Below, piece by piece: positions 6,822-13,617 of a DNA stretch of 13,617 nucleotides (its first letter is position 1; each line of letters begins with the position of its first letter). The stretch covers positions 1 to 13,617 of the forward strand of contig CAAGJV010000230.1 of assembly GCA_900770205.1 (NCBI GenBank). Direction: 5' to 3'. This stretch comes from Desulfovibrionaceae bacterium (GTDB lineage: Bacteria; Desulfobacterota; Desulfovibrionia; Desulfovibrionales; Desulfovibrionaceae). The notes under the pieces are model-generated. The model was given only the letters and a program-made list of their open reading frames with translations, was not told where the DNA came from and did not search any database. The translations under genes were made by a program, and so were the position numbers.

Positions 6822-8290
6822 GTGAAACGATCAGAACGGATGTGATACTGATCGGAGCAGGCATTATGAGTGCTACTCTTGGTACGCTGCTCCATGAACT
6901 GGAACCGCAATGGAAAATCACACTGTTTGAAAAACTGGACAAGGCAGGGGAAGAGAGTTCCAACGAATGGAACAACGCCGGAACCGGTCATTCCGCCTTG
7001 TGCGAACTGAACTACAGTGTGGAACAGAAAGACGGTTCCATGGATATTACCAAGGCACGCCGCATCAACGAGCAGTTCCAGGTGACCAGGCAGTTCTGGT
7101 CTTATCTTGTTGAAAACGGCAGGCTGGACAATCCGCAGGACTTCATCATGCCGGTTCCGCATCTGAGCCTGGTGGAAGGGGAAAAGAATGTCCGCTTCCT
7201 GCGCAAGCGGTATGAAGCGCTCAAGGACAATCCGCTGTTTGCGGATATGGAATACACTGAAGACCCCGAAGTCCTGAAAGAATGGGTGCCGCTGATGATG
7301 GAAGGCAGAACTTCCACCGACCCGATTGCGGCCCATAAAACCATGGCGGGGACAGACGTCAACTTCGGAAGCCTGACGAAAAAGCTGGTGGATTCCCTGA
7401 AGCATGCCGGTGCAGACGTTCAGTTCGGCGCCATGGTGAAGAATATTGCCCGCAGCGGCGACGGAGGCTGGAAAGTCACCGTGCAGAAAGGCATGGGAAC
7501 GGAAACCTATGCGGCAAAGTTTGTTTTTATCGGTGCTGGCGGCGCCGCACTGCCCTTGCTGCAGAAATCCGGCATTCCTGAAGCGAAAGGCATAGGCGGG
7601 TTCCCTATCAGCGGGATATTCATGGTGTGCAGGAACCCGGAAATCGTTAAGAAGCATCAGGCGAAAGTCTACAGCAAGGCCAAGGTGGGAGCGCCGCCCA
7701 TGAGCGTTCCGCATCTGGATACCCGCTATATCAACGGGCAGCAGTGCCTGCTGTACGGCCCATTCGCCGGCTTCAGCCCGAAATTTCTGAAAAAGGGTTC
7801 CATGCTGGATCTGATTCTTGCCATCAAGCCCGACAATCTGGTGAACTATATCTGCTGCGGGCTGAAGGAATTCGGCCTGGAAAAATACCTGGTTCAGCAG
7901 CTTCTGCTGACAGACAGGCAGCGCCTGGAAGACCTGCGTATTTTTGTGCCTACGGCAAAAGCGGAAGACTGGGAGCTTCTGGTTGCCGGCCAGCGCGTAC
8001 AGGTTATCAGCGGGGAAAAAGGCAGGCACGGCGTGCTGAAATTCGGGACGGAAACCGTTGTTTCTGCCGATGGGTCTCTTGCCGCGGTGCTGGGCGCTTC
8101 TCCGGGGGCTTCCATTGCGCCGGATGCCCTGATCAAATTGCTGAACAGATGCTTCCCCTCTAAGCAGGAAGAATGGCAGCAGAAAATCAAGGCCATGGTT
8201 CCTACCTACGGAATCAGCCTGGAAGAACACCCTGATCTTCTGAAAGAAACCCGGGCAAGAACCGCAGAAATTCTGCATCTGCCGCTCTAG
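6818..8290 (+). CDS. mqo: Malate:quinone oxidoreductase (FAD-dependent, EC 1.1.5.4)
   Basis: 490 residues, about the length of short-form Mqo proteins (E. coli has 548 with a longer tail). It oxidises malate to oxaloacetate and passes the electrons to the quinone pool as a peripheral inner-membrane flavoprotein. The N-terminus has the FAD-binding DVILIGAGIMSATLG (8-22). Family signatures follow: ESSNEWNNAGTGHSALCELN (46-65), FIGAGGAAL (237-245), VGAPPMSVPHLDTR (290-303), AGQRVQVI (390-397) and LGASPGAS (425-432). The match to E. coli Mqo runs end to end without gaps of note. An in-frame ATG at 6809 would add three residues. I prefer 6818 because other family members start about this close to the FAD motif, but neither start has a strong ribosome binding site. 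It stands alone between the transposase relic and a hairpin terminator. Use of Mqo instead of NAD malate dehydrogenase makes the step essentially irreversible. Confidence 0.97.
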   Translation: MSETIRTDVILIGAGIMSATLGTLLHELEPQWKITLFEKLDKAGEESSNEWNNAGTGHSALCELNYSVEQKDGSMDITKARRINEQFQVTRQFWSYLVENGRLDNPQDFIMPVPHLSLVEGEKNVRFLRKRYEALKDNPLFADMEYTEDPEVLKEWVPLMMEGRTSTDPIAAHKTMAGTDVNFGSLTKKLVDSLKHAGADVQFGAMVKNIARSGDGGWKVTVQKGMGTETYAAKFVFIGAGGAALPLLQKSGIPEAKGIGGFPISGIFMVCRNPEIVKKHQAKVYSKAKVGAPPMSVPHLDTRYINGQQCLLYGPFAGFSPKFLKKGSMLDLILAIKPDNLVNYICCGLKEFGLEKYLVQQLLLTDRQRLEDLRIFVPTAKAEDWELLVAGQRVQVISGEKGRHGVLKFGTETVVSADGSLAAVLGASPGASIAPDALIKLLNRCFPSKQEEWQQKIKAMVPTYGISLEEHPDLLKETRARTAEILHLPL

Positions 8291-8308
8291 AGCCGGCAGG
8301 GAAAGAAC

Positions 8309-8343
8309 AGTCGGGATTACCTACAGACCAGGTGATCCCGACT
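8309..8343. terminator. Bidirectional hairpin terminator between the convergent mqo and secreted-protein genes
   Basis: A 14-base stem (8309-8322 with 8330-8343, one U-G pair) encloses a 7-base loop. It starts 18 bases after the mqo stop and lies 19 bases beyond the stop of the convergent gene ending at 8363. Neither side has a long T-run (TGTTATG on plus, GTTCTTTCCC on minus), but position and stem length fit a shared terminator. Confidence 0.75.
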
Positions 8344-8362
8344 TGTTATGATAAAGGATTCC

Positions 8363-9289
8363 TTATTCTTCTACGGCTATGCTCCTGCCGCCGACATCAA
8401 GCCTTTTTGTTCCAGATCTGACGGCGGCGGGCGAAGGCTCTTTCTCCGGCACGGGAAGGGCATCGAAGAGAAAGATTCCGCTTCCGGACTCCATGGACAG
8501 GTCAAAGCGGCAGGTTCCGCAGGTGATGTAAAGAGGGGCGGTTCCGTTTTTTTCCAGCCAGGAAAGCCAGTTTTTTCCAAAGGAGAGAAGCTCCAGTTTT
8601 TCTCCGTCGGCTGTTTGGAAGTGGAGTACGCTGCTTATGTTGTCTGCTGTTTTTCCTCCGGTGAAGATCGCCTTTACACTGCGAAGATCGCTCCATTCAA
8701 AGGAGTTTTCCGCTCCTTCTCTTTCACGGAGACTCAGGGAGTTCCTGCCGGCCAGAGCCTCATAGCGGCAGGTGTACTTCTCTCCGGAAGGAGCGGACTG
8801 TTCCTCCGACCAACGATACATGACTCTGCTGTCTTCTGTGCTGGAATGTTCCATGGTAACATTGACGCCATCGAAAATATTCAGCATGACCCCATCAGGA
8901 GAAAGCAGGGAAAGCGTGCTTCGTTTTTCTCCCGATGATGCATCCTCGGATTCCACCACGGAGAAGATGGCGCTGCCGGCAGTCTTTTGCGTGATGCGGT
9001 GCGTTCCTCCATAGATGCGTGTTCCCCCTGCATCTGTTCCTTTTTGGGTGAAGTACAGATAGGTATCGGCCCCTGTTTTCTGCCCTTGAGGAGACATACG
9101 TTCCTTGCCTTGGATCTTGGCCTGCATATCAGAGGCAATCTGGTCTGCTTTTGTTATTTTCTCTTCAGGGGGCAGAGTGACTGAAGAAGCAGGCTCTTCA
9201 ATTTTAAAGTCTGCCTGCGCCGGATGGGGGAATGGCAGAAGCATGCACAAACTGAAAAGGGCAAGAGCGGAAAAAGAGAGATTCGACAT
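8363..9289 (-). CDS. Secreted or periplasmic protein of unknown function
   Basis: 308 residues. A clear signal peptide (hydrophobic SALALFSLCMLLPF, cleavage likely after PAQA at 26, before DFK) predicts export by Sec. The mature part opens with a charged stretch (about 27-72) rich in Glu, Lys and Gln. Then comes a region of alternating polar and hydrophobic short segments (about 75-285) that looks all-beta. Three cysteines remain after cleavage, C174 and the pair C257-x-x-C260, so one disulfide is plausible. It has no transmembrane helix, no lipobox and no catalytic motif that I recognise. The start has AGGAAG about 9 bases upstream. It is transcribed away from the alpha-2-macroglobulin gene and shares a 242-base control region with it, which hints at a common role in the envelope but does not prove it. 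The opposite strand also has an open frame over part of it, but that frame has no signal or motif. Confidence 0.85.
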   Translation of the reverse strand: MSNLSFSALALFSLCMLLPFPHPAQADFKIEEPASSVTLPPEEKITKADQIASDMQAKIQGKERMSPQGQKTGADTYLYFTQKGTDAGGTRIYGGTHRITQKTAGSAIFSVVESEDASSGEKRSTLSLLSPDGVMLNIFDGVNVTMEHSSTEDSRVMYRWSEEQSAPSGEKYTCRYEALAGRNSLSLREREGAENSFEWSDLRSVKAIFTGGKTADNISSVLHFQTADGEKLELLSFGKNWLSWLEKNGTAPLYITCGTCRFDLSMESGSGIFLFDALPVPEKEPSPAAVRSGTKRLDVGGRSIAVEE

Positions 9290-9474
9290 ACGGATACTTC
9301 CTGAAAAAGAGGAAAAGGTGGAGGAGAGCTATGATGTTTTCTTGTACGCCGGAAGAATGTGCAAGGCATCATCTCAGGGATGAAAATTTCCTTTCTTTTT
9401 TGAGGAAAAGAGGAGATATTCATTGCAGAGATGATGTGCGGCCATAGCTGATATGGTATTGATACTCCATGCTT

Positions 9475-9488
9475 GGCAAAAAATTGCC
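9475..9488 (+). repeat. Perfect short inverted repeat GGCAA-AAAA-TTGCC
   Basis: Five-base arms separated by four A residues, 44 bases before the alpha-2-macroglobulin start. It is too small to be a terminator and could be part of an operator or simply an A-rich accident. Confidence 0.4.
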
Positions 9489-9491
9489 TGC

Positions 9492-9509
9492 TGCTCTGGA
9501 GGCAGAGCA
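9492..9509 (+). promoter_or_regulatory. Leader hairpin enclosing a decoy Shine-Dalgarno upstream of the alpha-2-macroglobulin gene
   Basis: TGCTCTG (9492-9498) pairs perfectly with CAGAGCA (9503-9509), leaving GAGG as the loop. The loop and closing base form GGAGG, 7 bases before an out-of-frame ATG at 9510. The true ribosome binding site GAGGAG starts 12 bases after the stem and stays unpaired. If it folds in the mRNA, the stem would tend to hide the decoy start. This is a reading of the sequence only. Confidence 0.35.
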
Positions 9510-9531
9510 ATGCTCGAACCGAGGAGTTGTT

Positions 9532-12500
9532 ATGAAACAGCTTTTCCATTGTTTTTCCATGGCAGTGAAAAAAGCTTTGCGCTTTTCCGCAAGGCTTCTT
9601 CTGGCAGGCATGCTGCTTCTGCCCTGTATGGCAGCAGAAGGCGCGAGCCCGTCTGCCCCGGCTTACCGGTCTATTCAAATGGTGACCTGGTATCCATGGA
9701 CAGACGGCATTGGTGTGAATTTTCTTCCCAACGAGAATATCTGCCGTTCCAGATATGGCGAGAACTGGAAGATCAGGTGCGCGGCCGACCTGGGAGAGCC
9801 TGGAGAAACCGTGGAAGGTGCAGTGCTGACTCCCTTTGTGAAAGGGCACTGGGAGTGGACCGGCAGCAACTCCATGAACTTTGTACCAGACAGCGGTGCG
9901 TCGCTTTCTCCGGGCACGACCTACACGCTGGATATCAGCGGGATGAATGTTCCTTCATCGGTAAAGCTTGACGCCCTGAAGCTGTCGATAACGACAAAAG
10001 AACTCAGTGTACGGATAAGGGAAAGCCATTTCTGGGTGGATCCATCGCCGCAGGCAAAACATCGCCTCGCGGTCACGCTGGAGTTTAATTACCCCGTAGG
10101 GAAAATAGCACCTGAAATATCCTGCACGGCCCCCGGTGTGCAGTTCGGCGAGATGGAAATGGTATGGAACGCCAGGCGCGACCAGGTGAATATATCCTTC
10201 CCCGTTGTCCGCCTGCCGGAAGAAAATACGGAGGCACAGATTTTTGTAAAAGATGTGCCGTCGTTCACTTTTGATAATGGCAAACTGGAGTTTCATCCTC
10301 TTTCAAAGGGAGCGAGAGGAACAATATTCCGTGCAAATATTACGGGAAAAAGCACGCTTTTCACCGTCAATACAGGAAATCTTAACGAAGAGCTGGATGA
10401 ACAGCTGAACAAAGGCTATGTGCTCAGCCTGGAAACTTCTCTGTATGTGACGCCGGAAGAAGTGCTGAAGAACCTTGATATATGGCAGCTGCCGCGGTTC
10501 GCTTCGCCGGAGGCTGCGCGCCCCTACAACTGGATAGCCGCACCGGCAGTGCCTTCAAAAGCTCTGGCGGAAGGCCGGAAACTGACGCCGGTTTCTCTTA
10601 TGAAGGATAATGCGCCGGTTTCCCGTCTGCGCTTCCGTATTCCTGCGGAACCAGATACCTATATCCTGCTGGGCCTCAATGGAAAGTGCGCCTCTGCTTC
10701 CGGCCAGAGCATGGGAAAAAACTGGCGGAAGATCATGTATGTTCCTATGCATGGTGCCTCGCTGGACTTCCTGCAGCCTGGTAATGTTCTCTCTCTTTCC
10801 GGCAGGAAAATTCTTGATATTTACGCAACAGGCCTGAACGCTGTCCGATGGGAGGCGCAGCTTGTACGCGATCCTTTCCTGGCGCTGCTTTCTCAGGGCT
10901 CTGGCATGCCGTTTACTGAGCCGCTGAGAGATGCCGGTTTAGACGTTGAATCTTTGAGCGAGGGCTTCAGGGGAGAACTTCCTCTACCTGAAGCATCACA
11001 GGGCGGAGCACAGTTTGCCGCACTTGATCTTTCTCCTGTTCTTTCCGCCAGAGGCAAAGATAGTCGTGGCCTTATGCGTATTGTGCTGACAGGCATAAAA
11101 GACGGCAAAGAGACCGGCTTCGCATCCCGAATGGTGCTGATGACCGATATGGGCCTTATGATGAAGAAAAATGCCCTTGGAGGATATGATGCTTTTGTAC
11201 ATTCCTTCCGTGATGGCCAGCCTCTCTCTCATGCAAAGGTGAGTATTCTTGGCGCCAACGGGAAAGCGGCAGCATCGGCTCAGACGGATGAACGAGGGCA
11301 TGCTTCCTTCCCCTCGCTCAACGGGCTTACAAGAGAAAACCGCCCCGTAGCTGCGGTGGCAGAACTTGGCGGCGACCTCGCCTGGCTTCCTTTAACAGAC
11401 ACGTCTCTTGAAGTGAATTATTCTGAATTTCCCGTACGGGGGATGATTTCTTCTCCCGAGGGGATAAATGCTTTTGTGTTTGCTCAGCGCGGCATCTTCC
11501 GCCCGGGAGAAACACTGCATTTCGGCTGTGTGGTGCGGAGAGCGGACTGGACGCCGCTGCCTGCCGATACGCCTCTTGCTGCGGAACTTTATGACCCTGT
11601 GGGCAAAAAGGTCATGAAGCGCACTTTCACGCCGGGGGCGAGTTCCATGGCCTCCTTCGACTGGCTCTCTTCCGAACATTCACCGGCGGGCCGCTATACG
11701 CTGAATATACTGCCGGCTGGTTCCAGAGAAATACTCGGTTCTGCTTCAGTGCGCATAGAAGAATTTCAGCCGGACACTCTTGCACTGAATATCAAGGCGC
11801 CGAAGTTCAGAGGCTGGGCGCTCTCATCGAAGGATTCTCCTCTCAGCGTAGAGCTTTTGCTGAAGAATCTGTATGGCACGCCTGCTGTCGGCCATAAGGT
11901 GAAAGCTCAGGTATCGGTTTCCCCTGCGCATTTTGTCTTTTCCGGGCTGGAAGAATATACCTTCCTCGATCCTGCACCGTTTTCCGGGCAGATCCAGACT
12001 CGAGATCTGCAGGAATCCACAACGGGTAAAGACGGCCGGGCTGTGTTCACTCTTCCTTCAGATCTGCTTTCGGGAGCATCGGTTCGCTGCAAGGTTTCTT
12101 CCGAAGGCTTCGAGGCCGATGGCGGAAGGGCCGCTGTGGCCGAAGTTTCTTTCCTTGCTTCTCCCCAGCCGAGAATGCTTGGGTTCAGGCCGCTGGGCGC
12201 ATTGACCAATCTGCGTTTTATTCCTCAGGGAAAGATGGCCGAGCTGGAATTTATCGCCGTTGATCCTCAGCTTAAACGCATTGCCGCAGATGATCTGACG
12301 TTTTCTGTGGCAGTGCGCCGATATGTGAGCAGCCTTGTTTCCGATGGGAACGGGGGCTTCCGCTACGATGAAACGCCGGTGGATTCCCCCATCAGCCGTG
12401 AGACTCGTTTTCTTGGCGCAGAAGGTTTGCGAGTGCCTCTTCCTACAGAGGAACCCGGTGAATATCTGCTGACGGTGAGGGATTCTTCCGGCCTTCTGCT

Positions 12501-13617
12501 TTCTTCCATTCCTTATGCTGTAGCCGGAGAAAGGCTGGCTGCACCGGGAACGGAACTTGCCTCTGGAAAGATGCGGCTGCGCCTTGATAAGGATTCCTAT
12601 GCCGCTGGTGAAACTATTCAGCTGGCCATGTCGCTGCCCTATGAAGGAACTGGATTAATAACCTTGGAAAGAGACGGTGTGGCGGCGTTCTCATGGTTTA
12701 CGGCCGGCGCAGGGGACACCGTTCAGAGCATTGCTGTTCCCAAAGATTTTGAAGGCCGCGGCTATGTGAACGTGTCTTTTGTACGTTCGCCGCAGTCTTC
12801 TGCGGTGTATATGTCGCCCCACACTTATGCGGTGGTGCCGTTCAGAGCCAATATCCTCCAGAGGGATATGAATCTGAGGATTGAGGCCCCGAAAGTGGTG
12901 CGTCCCGGTTCTGTGCTGAAAGTGAAGCTCCGTTCCCGCGAGGCTGGAAAGGCCGTGATCTTTGCCGTAGATGAAGGCATTCTTCAGCTGACACGCTTTG
13001 CTACGCCTTCGCCTCTGTTCAGTCTGCTGGAAGACCGTGCTCTTGATGTAAGAACGCTTCATGCTTTTGATCTGCTTATGCCGGATCATGCCCTCATGGC
13101 AGGAAGGGTTTCCGCTTTCGGCGGCGGCATGGATGGTGTTGGAGAGAGCGGCGCACGCTTCCATAACCCTTTCAAACGGCGCGGAGAGCCTCCGCTTGCC
13201 ACATGGTCTGATCTCCTAGAAGTAACGCCGGAAGGCGTGAATGTAGATATTCCCGTTCCGGACTATTATAACGGAAAGCTGCGCATTATGGCGGTGGCTT
13301 CCTCGCAGCATTGCGCTGGCTCTGCGGCAGAAGCATGTACGTCTGTAGCGCCCCTGGTGCTGACGCCTCAGCTTCCTCTGACGGTTTCTCCCGGCGATGA
13401 GTTCGATGGCGCCCTTGTTCTGGCAAATACAGAGAAGAATACGTCTTTAGTACGCCTTGAGTATGCTGCCGACAACGCGTTTTCGGTTATCCGGCATCTT
13501 CCGGAACAGGTGGAAGTAGCGGGAGAGGGAGAAGTAGTTCTTCCGTTCAGCATGAAGGTGAAGGAGGCCCCTGGAGAGGCCGGTGTTCGCTTCTCAGCCA
13601 TCAGCGGGGATAAAACG
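9532..13617 (+). CDS. Alpha-2-macroglobulin family protein (YfhM/YfaS type), C-terminus off the right edge
   Basis: 1362 codons are open from the ATG at 9532 to the window end, and the family is usually 1500-1900 residues. Bacterial members are large periplasmic, often membrane-anchored, protease traps. GAGGAG lies 5 bases before the ATG. The N-terminus has basic residues, then the hydrophobic core LLLAGMLLL (22-30), a signal or anchor sequence. PC at 31-32 does not fit a lipobox well, so lipoprotein status is doubtful. Macroglobulin-type segments follow: VLTPFVKGHWEW with FVPD (98-120), FAQRGIFRPGETLHFG (650-665, the typical RPGET strand), EEFQPD (743-748), AVDEGILQLT (1145-1154) with DRALDVRT shortly after, and NVDIPVPDYYNGKLRIMAVA (about 1235-1254). 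The last two are signatures of the bacterial branch. The thioester CxEQ, if present, would lie beyond base 13617, and none is seen here. In many bacteria such a gene precedes pbpC, which could be tested just outside the window. Confidence 0.92.
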   Translation, partial: MKQLFHCFSMAVKKALRFSARLLLAGMLLLPCMAAEGASPSAPAYRSIQMVTWYPWTDGIGVNFLPNENICRSRYGENWKIRCAADLGEPGETVEGAVLTPFVKGHWEWTGSNSMNFVPDSGASLSPGTTYTLDISGMNVPSSVKLDALKLSITTKELSVRIRESHFWVDPSPQAKHRLAVTLEFNYPVGKIAPEISCTAPGVQFGEMEMVWNARRDQVNISFPVVRLPEENTEAQIFVKDVPSFTFDNGKLEFHPLSKGARGTIFRANITGKSTLFTVNTGNLNEELDEQLNKGYVLSLETSLYVTPEEVLKNLDIWQLPRFASPEAARPYNWIAAPAVPSKALAEGRKLTPVSLMKDNAPVSRLRFRIPAEPDTYILLGLNGKCASASGQSMGKNWRKIMYVPMHGASLDFLQPGNVLSLSGRKILDIYATGLNAVRWEAQLVRDPFLALLSQGSGMPFTEPLRDAGLDVESLSEGFRGELPLPEASQGGAQFAALDLSPVLSARGKDSRGLMRIVLTGIKDGKETGFASRMVLMTDMGLMMKKNALGGYDAFVHSFRDGQPLSHAKVSILGANGKAAASAQTDERGHASFPSLNGLTRENRPVAAVAELGGDLAWLPLTDTSLEVNYSEFPVRGMISSPEGINAFVFAQRGIFRPGETLHFGCVVRRADWTPLPADTPLAAELYDPVGKKVMKRTFTPGASSMASFDWLSSEHSPAGRYTLNILPAGSREILGSASVRIEEFQPDTLALNIKAPKFRGWALSSKDSPLSVELLLKNLYGTPAVGHKVKAQVSVSPAHFVFSGLEEYTFLDPAPFSGQIQTRDLQESTTGKDGRAVFTLPSDLLSGASVRCKVSSEGFEADGGRAAVAEVSFLASPQPRMLGFRPLGALTNLRFIPQGKMAELEFIAVDPQLKRIAADDLTFSVAVRRYVSSLVSDGNGGFRYDETPVDSPISRETRFLGAEGLRVPLPTEEPGEYLLTVRDSSGLLLSSIPYAVAGERLAAPGTELASGKMRLRLDKDSYAAGETIQLAMSLPYEGTGLITLERDGVAAFSWFTAGAGDTVQSIAVPKDFEGRGYVNVSFVRSPQSSAVYMSPHTYAVVPFRANILQRDMNLRIEAPKVVRPGSVLKVKLRSREAGKAVIFAVDEGILQLTRFATPSPLFSLLEDRALDVRTLHAFDLLMPDHALMAGRVSAFGGGMDGVGESGARFHNPFKRRGEPPLATWSDLLEVTPEGVNVDIPVPDYYNGKLRIMAVASSQHCAGSAAEACTSVAPLVLTPQLPLTVSPGDEFDGALVLANTEKNTSLVRLEYAADNAFSVIRHLPEQVEVAGEGEVVLPFSMKVKEAPGEAGVRFSAISGDKT

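Larger units (their letters stand above)
9290..9531. other. Divergent intergenic region between the secreted-protein and alpha-2-macroglobulin genes
   Basis: 242 bases, more A/T-rich than the genes. It must hold promoters for both directions, but I find no -35/-10 pair good enough to name. Short dyads cluster in its right half: CCATA-N5-TATGG (9443-9457), GTAT-TG-ATAC (9456-9465) and the two hairpins listed separately. These could be operator sites. Confidence 0.5.

Noticed and set aside
6713..8278. 521-codon minus-strand open frame, longer than mqo
   Set aside because: Mqo matches its family end to end on the plus strand; the antisense product is rich in Phe, His, Gln and Arg, as expected from a mirrored coding frame.
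9453..9971. Plus-strand frame overlapping the start of the alpha-2-macroglobulin gene
   Set aside because: Its product is Arg/Cys-rich and unlike a natural protein, and the alpha-2-macroglobulin frame has a signal sequence and domain matches. Its internal ATG at 9510 is kept only as a possible decoy start.
1..13617. Search for CRISPR repeats, tRNA or rRNA genes, prophage or defence modules
   Set aside because: No regularly spaced direct repeats, cloverleaf sequences or rRNA-like stretches seen by eye, and no toxin-antitoxin, restriction or phage gene families in the translations.

Overview
The window looks like ordinary chromosome from a moderately GC-rich, anaerobic Gram-negative bacterium. 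A Desulfovibrionaceae-type gut Deltaproteobacterium is my best guess. The basis is the mix of gene families: a 2-hydroxyacyl-CoA dehydratase-type activase, a U32 protein, a malate:quinone oxidoreductase and a bacterial alpha-2-macroglobulin. The 108-residue conserved protein also feels familiar from that group. This is an inference from gene content and could not be checked by search.

Layout. Bases 1-5916 form a minus-strand cluster that reads rnc (ribonuclease III), then a giant tandem-domain activase/dehydratase-like Fe-S protein of 1444 residues, then a U32-family protein that runs off the left edge. The last two are 6 bases apart and almost certainly co-transcribed. A short divergent promoter region (5917-6032) separates rnc from a plus-strand gene for a 108-residue protein of unknown function, which ends at a clear hairpin terminator. 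Bases 6413-6817 hold no intact gene. They contain what I read as a frameshifted N-terminal relic of an ISAs1-type transposase, and a short leader ORF whose stop overlaps the mqo start in an ATGA. Malate:quinone oxidoreductase (mqo) follows and ends at a bidirectional hairpin shared with a convergent gene for a secreted 308-residue protein of unknown function. Divergent from that gene, a large exported alpha-2-macroglobulin-like protein starts at 9532 and is still open at the right edge after 1362 codons.

How the genes fit together. RNase III processes double-stranded RNA. U32 proteins include prephenate- and Fe-S-dependent RNA hydroxylases as well as ubiquinone-pathway hydroxylases. The activase is a predicted ATP-driven low-potential electron donor. 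An RNA-processing or RNA-modification operon powered by an Fe-S activase is possible but speculative. Mqo feeds electrons from malate to the quinone pool. The exported 308-residue protein and the alpha-2-macroglobulin share one divergent control region and may act together in the periplasm. I see no CRISPR array, tRNA, rRNA, phage or defence system. Two of the genes, the U32 protein and the alpha-2-macroglobulin, are cut by the window edges.
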